Origin: Microbacterium cremeum
GTDB taxonomy: Bacteria; Actinomycetota; Actinomycetes; Actinomycetales; Microbacteriaceae
NCBI RefSeq assembly: GCF_015277855.1
Contig: NZ_CP063812.1
Coordinates: 3,534,001 to 3,598,000 of the forward strand
DNA length: 64,000 nucleotides
Reading direction: 5' to 3'
In this document: piece after piece, positions 61,113-64,000 of the stretch
Layout of the letters: each line of letters starts with the position of its first letter
Position numbering within the stretch: position 1 is the first letter of the stretch
Position numbers and translations under genes: made by a program
The notes under the pieces: model-generated
The model's database searches: none
Told to the model about the DNA's origin: nothing
What the model saw: only the letters and a program-made list of their open reading frames with translations

Positions 61113-61942
61113 AGGACTTCCTCCCCGCGCACCGACTGGTGCCACGACAGCGTGCGGCGCTCGATCGCGCGGAACCCGAGGTTCACGAGCAGGCCGAGCA
61201 TGCCGGTGACGATGACCAGCGCGTACACGGTGGTCCATTGGCCGGCCTCGCGCGCGAACATGATGGCGCGTCCGAGTCCGGGGACGTTGATGAACATCTC
61301 CGCGGTGATCGCGAGGATCAGGGCGACCGTCGCCGCCAGCCGCAGCCCGGTCATGAGATAGGGCAGGGCCGTCGGGAAGACGAGGTTGACGATGCGCGAG
61401 CCGCGCGAAAGGCCGAAGCTGCGGGCGGTGTCTCGTGCGACGGCATCCACGTCGGCGACGCCGTAGAGCACCTGGATGAACACCTGCCAGAAGCTGGCGT
61501 ACACGATGATCAGGAGCGCGGCCTGCAGCTGGTAGCCGAACATCAGGATCGCGAGCGGGATGAGCGCGACCGACGGGATCGGGCGCAGGAACTCCACCGT
61601 GGTGTGCGTGGCCCGCCGCAGGAACGGCACCAGCCCGATGACCGTGCCGAGCACGACCGCGAGCACCGTCGCGATCACCAGGCCGAGGGCCCACGACGTC
61701 AGCGTGCGCCCGACGTTGCGCCAGAACTCCAGGTCCTGGAACTCGACGAACAGCTGCGCGATGGTCTCGGTCGCGGTCGGGAAGTACGCCGGGTTCACGA
61801 TCCCGAGCGTCGGCAGCAGCTGCCACGTCACCAGGAATCCGAGGATGCCGGCCACACCGAGCACGACCTTGCGCAGCGTGCGGTGGCGACTGCGGCGCAG
61901 CGGGGCGGCCACGATCATCGGGGCGTCAGCGGTGGCGGTCAC
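61109..61942 (-). CDS. ABC transporter permease (first of pair, second cassette)
   Basis: A 277-residue SsuC-type permease; EAA loop ARSFGLSRGSRIVNLVFPTA. It resembles the permease at 51.5-52.3 kb (both have VEFLRPIPSVALIP). GTG start; the methionine eight residues later is an alternative. Separated from the binding-protein gene by 119 bases with a hairpin. Confidence 0.9.
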   Translation of the reverse strand: MTATADAPMIVAAPLRRSRHRTLRKVVLGVAGILGFLVTWQLLPTLGIVNPAYFPTATETIAQLFVEFQDLEFWRNVGRTLTSWALGLVIATVLAVVLGTVIGLVPFLRRATHTTVEFLRPIPSVALIPLAILMFGYQLQAALLIIVYASFWQVFIQVLYGVADVDAVARDTARSFGLSRGSRIVNLVFPTALPYLMTGLRLAATVALILAITAEMFINVPGLGRAIMFAREAGQWTTVYALVIVTGMLGLLVNLGFRAIERRTLSWHQSVRGEEVL

Positions 61943-62016
61943 GGTGGATTCCGATCGTACGGGCGGGCGGGAGGGGGCGGTGGGGTGGACGGATGCCGCG
62001 GCTCGCGGCCGGGGCC

Positions 62017-62037
62017 CCACGCCCGGGAGGGGCGTGG
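62017..62037 (-). terminator. Intercistronic hairpin between binding protein and permease genes
   Basis: CCACGCCC-GGGAG-GGGCGTGG, with an outer GTGGACGGA...TCCGTCCAC pairing that extends the stem. Probably lowers permease relative to binding-protein expression. Confidence 0.6.
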
Positions 62038-62061
62038 GCTCCGTCCACCCGGGTTCCGCTC

Positions 62062-63042
62062 CTACTGCTGCTGGATCAGCCGGTCGTAGTCGGGCGCGGT
62101 CTCGATGTACTCGAACTCGACCGCGAGGGCGCCGAGGTCCTCGATGCCGGCGTCGCCGAGGTCCCACGTGAACGTCGGCAGCGTGATACCGGCCGCGGCC
62201 TCCTCGGGGATCTCGAGGTTGGTCGCGATCGCGGCCCGCACGGCGTCCTCGTTGTCGGAGGCCCACTCCAGCGCCTCGGCCATCGCCGCGGAGTACGCGG
62301 CGACGAGGTCGGGGTCCTCGTCCAGCAGGGCCTGGGTCGTGATGCTCGTGAGCACGGTGAGACCCGGGATCGTGGCCTGGTACGGCGCGACCACCGACAC
62401 GCCGCCGGCGCCGAGGATCATGCCCCGGAACGGGTCGGGCGCCCACGCGGCGTCCATCGTGCCGGCCTCGAGCTGCGCCGGGACGTCGGGGAAGGCGACC
62501 TCGACGAACTCGATGGTCGAGGGGTCGCCGCCGTCGTCCTGCACGGCCTTGCGGATGGTGAGGTCGCCGGCCGCGCCGAGCGTGTTGACCGACACCTTCT
62601 TGCCGGCGAGGTCGGCGGGGCGGGCGATGCCGGAGTCGCCGAGCGCGACGACCGCGTTGACGTCGGTGCCGTCGGCGAGGCTGTTGGCGTAGTTGCCGAC
62701 GATCACGACACCGAGGTCCTGGAGGTCGGCGCGGATGGGCCCGAACGGCTGTCCGATGGCGAACTGGATGTCGCCGCTGAGCAGCGCCGGGATGGCGTTG
62801 GCGCCGCCCTGGGCGGGGACGACCTCGATCTCGAGGCCGTGCTCCTCGAAGATCCCTTCCTCCATCGCTGCCCACAGCGCGCCGGTCTCGGCGATGGGGA
62901 GGGCGGCGACGCGGACGGTGGTGAGCTCTTCCGGGCCGGCGTCGCCGGTGGGTGAGTTCGACGGGGCGGCGGAATCGGTGCAGCCGCTCAAGGCGATGGC
63001 GGCGGCGGCGAGAACGCCGATGGTGGCAAGACTCTTCTTCAT
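62062..63042 (-). CDS. ABC substrate-binding lipoprotein, NitT/TauT type (second cassette)
   Basis: A 326-residue lipoprotein: signal MKKSLATIGVLAAAAIALSG, lipobox Cys21. The mature domain (VRVAALPIAETGALWAAMEE; VSVNTLGAAGDLTIRKAVQD) parallels the binding protein of the first cassette. First gene of its operon, divergent from the metF-like gene. Confidence 0.9.
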   Translation of the reverse strand: MKKSLATIGVLAAAAIALSGCTDSAAPSNSPTGDAGPEELTTVRVAALPIAETGALWAAMEEGIFEEHGLEIEVVPAQGGANAIPALLSGDIQFAIGQPFGPIRADLQDLGVVIVGNYANSLADGTDVNAVVALGDSGIARPADLAGKKVSVNTLGAAGDLTIRKAVQDDGGDPSTIEFVEVAFPDVPAQLEAGTMDAAWAPDPFRGMILGAGGVSVVAPYQATIPGLTVLTSITTQALLDEDPDLVAAYSAAMAEALEWASDNEDAVRAAIATNLEIPEEAAAGITLPTFTWDLGDAGIEDLGALAVEFEYIETAPDYDRLIQQQ

Positions 63043-63371
63043 TGACGGGCCTCTCGTGGACGGTGCAGGTGAACGCCGGCTTGTTCTGTCGGAGGCGAGT
63101 CGGGCGTCCTCACCTCGGCGTGCCGGACAAAGTCATCGTGCGCCACGCGACGACCAGTGTCAAGAGTTTCGTGACGCCCGTCACCAATTCGTTGAACATA
63201 GTGCCGCACGATCCCTGTGTCAGCTCAATGGAATCGGGCAGCGGCCGAGCCCCGACCGGCGTCGAGGATGGTCCGACGCGCACATCGCGTACCTATTGCC
63301 ATTACCTATGGTCATAGTTATTCTGGACGGACCGATGCGGCGAAGCATCGGCAGAGGAAAGGACCTCGAAA
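63043..63371. other. 329-base divergent regulatory region, no gene
   Basis: Lies between the second binding-protein gene and the metF-like gene. It is AT-richer than the rest of the window. Features: CTATG-GT-CATAG inverted repeat at 63306-63317 inside TATTGCCATTACCTATGGTC, with ACCTATTGCC/ACCTATGGTC direct repeats; and a leader hairpin CCGATGC-GGCGAA-GCATCGG at 63332-63351 just before the ribosome-binding site of the metF-like gene. Confidence 0.6.
63332..63351 (+). promoter_or_regulatory. Leader hairpin before metF-like gene
   Basis: A perfect 7-base stem with a six-base loop ends six bases before GAGGAAAGGA, close enough to influence ribosome access. Confidence 0.45.
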
Positions 63372-64000
63372 GTGGCTCACCCGCACCCCGCTTCCCCGAA
63401 GGCGGCCGCGCTCGTGCACGGCTTCTCGCTCGAGATGACCGGCAAGGACGTACCCGGGCTCGAAGAGGCCCGAGAGACCATCCCGCCCGGCACGAAGATC
63501 AACGTGACCTTCCTGGGCAACGAAGACCTCGAGATGCGGGTCGCCGCGGCGAAGGCCGTCAAGGACATGGGCTTCGTGCCCGTCCCCCACATCTCGGCCC
63601 GCCGCCTCGAGTCGCAGGCCCAGCTCGAGGAGTTCCTCGACAGGCTGCGGGAGGTCGGGGCGACCGAGCACGTGTTCGCCGTCGGCGGCGACCCGGCCGA
63701 GCCCGCCGGACCGTATCCCGACGCCCTGACCCTGATCCGCTCGGGCCTGCTGAAGAAGTACGGCGCGCGCGAGGTCTCGATCGCCGGCTACCCCGAGGGC
63801 CACCCCGACATCACCGGCGACGTGCTGTGGCGGCACCTCGACGAGAAGGCGCTCGCGCTCGCGCAGCAGGACCTCGGTGCGGTCATCCTCACGCAGTTCG
63901 CCTTCGACACCGACCCGGTGATGACGTGGATCGACCAGGTGCGTCAGCGCGGCATCGACGCGCAGATCCGCATCGGCACGCCCGGCCCCGCCGGCATCAA
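63372..64000 (+). CDS. metF: Methylenetetrahydrofolate reductase-family protein, 3' end beyond window
   Basis: The first 209 residues of a TIM-barrel flavoprotein of the MTHFR family. FSLEMTGKDVPGLEEARETI, INVTFLGNEDLEMRVAAAKA, PVPHISARRLESQAQ, VFAVGGDPAEPAG and SIAGYPEGHPDI follow the MetF order (the last two are family hallmarks). GTG start with AAAGGA eight bases upstream. Its sequence is of the divergent type seen near folate-dependent O-demethylases (as with LigM in Sphingobium), which together with the P450 suggests C1 recovery from methoxy groups; a housekeeping role in methionine synthesis is also possible. Confidence 0.82.
   Translation, partial: MAHPHPASPKAAALVHGFSLEMTGKDVPGLEEARETIPPGTKINVTFLGNEDLEMRVAAAKAVKDMGFVPVPHISARRLESQAQLEEFLDRLREVGATEHVFAVGGDPAEPAGPYPDALTLIRSGLLKKYGAREVSIAGYPEGHPDITGDVLWRHLDEKALALAQQDLGAVILTQFAFDTDPVMTWIDQVRQRGIDAQIRIGTPGPAGI

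Overview
The window is chromosomal DNA of a high-GC actinobacterium, most probably Microbacterium or a close Microbacteriaceae relative. The reasons are the very high GC content, the strong use of GTG starts and 1-4 base gene overlaps, an LPXTG surface protein, the absence of any tRNA, rRNA, IS element or CRISPR, and the word GGATGCC/GGCATCC and short palindromic repeats scattered through intergenic DNA and some genes. The genus is inferred from pattern, not from a search.

Region by region. 1-10 kb: a truncated UGT-type glycosyltransferase, a KtrAB/TrkAH-type potassium uptake pair, a 1493-residue secreted protein with twelve Ig-like repeats and an LPATG sorting signal, a lipoprotein and an enolase-superfamily OSBS/NSAR enzyme. 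10-18 kb: small proteins, a cyclase-family protein, an SDR, a GNAT and three transporters (MFS, POT, MFS). 18.5-27.6 kb: a LysR-controlled six-gene meta-cleavage cluster (extradiol dioxygenase, two FAH-fold enzymes, cyclase, FAD monooxygenase, amidohydrolase), then an MFS/MerR divergent pair and purU.

28.8-41 kb: a full protocatechuate branch of the beta-ketoadipate pathway (pcaHGBDC, pcaIJF, PcaR-type regulator), two more IclR regulators and pobA. 42.8-48.7 kb: a MarR-controlled cluster matching the p-hydroxycinnamate (cou) pathway: CoA ligase, SDR, acyl-CoA dehydrogenase, amidohydrolase and a MaoC hydratase. Together these give a route from p-hydroxycinnamates to 4-hydroxybenzoate (cou), protocatechuate (pobA) and then succinyl-CoA and acetyl-CoA (pca).

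48.9-64 kb: a less familiar catabolic block. It has a CYP199A-like P450, a VanB/phthalate-dioxygenase-reductase-type protein with no oxygenase beside it, two paralogous ABC uptake cassettes each with two permeases, a fused dihydroxyacetone-kinase-like protein, a TIM-barrel isomerase, a possible HtaA-like protein, MarR and PaaX regulators, and the start of a methylenetetrahydrofolate reductase gene. My working inference is uptake and O-demethylation of a methoxylated or otherwise substituted aromatic acid, with C1 units passing to folate.

At least four families of short palindromic repeats fill the longer intergenic gaps. Some copies are inside genes: they add in-frame residues to an FAH-fold enzyme, supply stop codons for at least three genes, and one dispersed repeat encodes part of the loop before the signature motif of PcaB. 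Two repeat families occur on both sides of pcaHGBDC and of the whole pca/pob region respectively.
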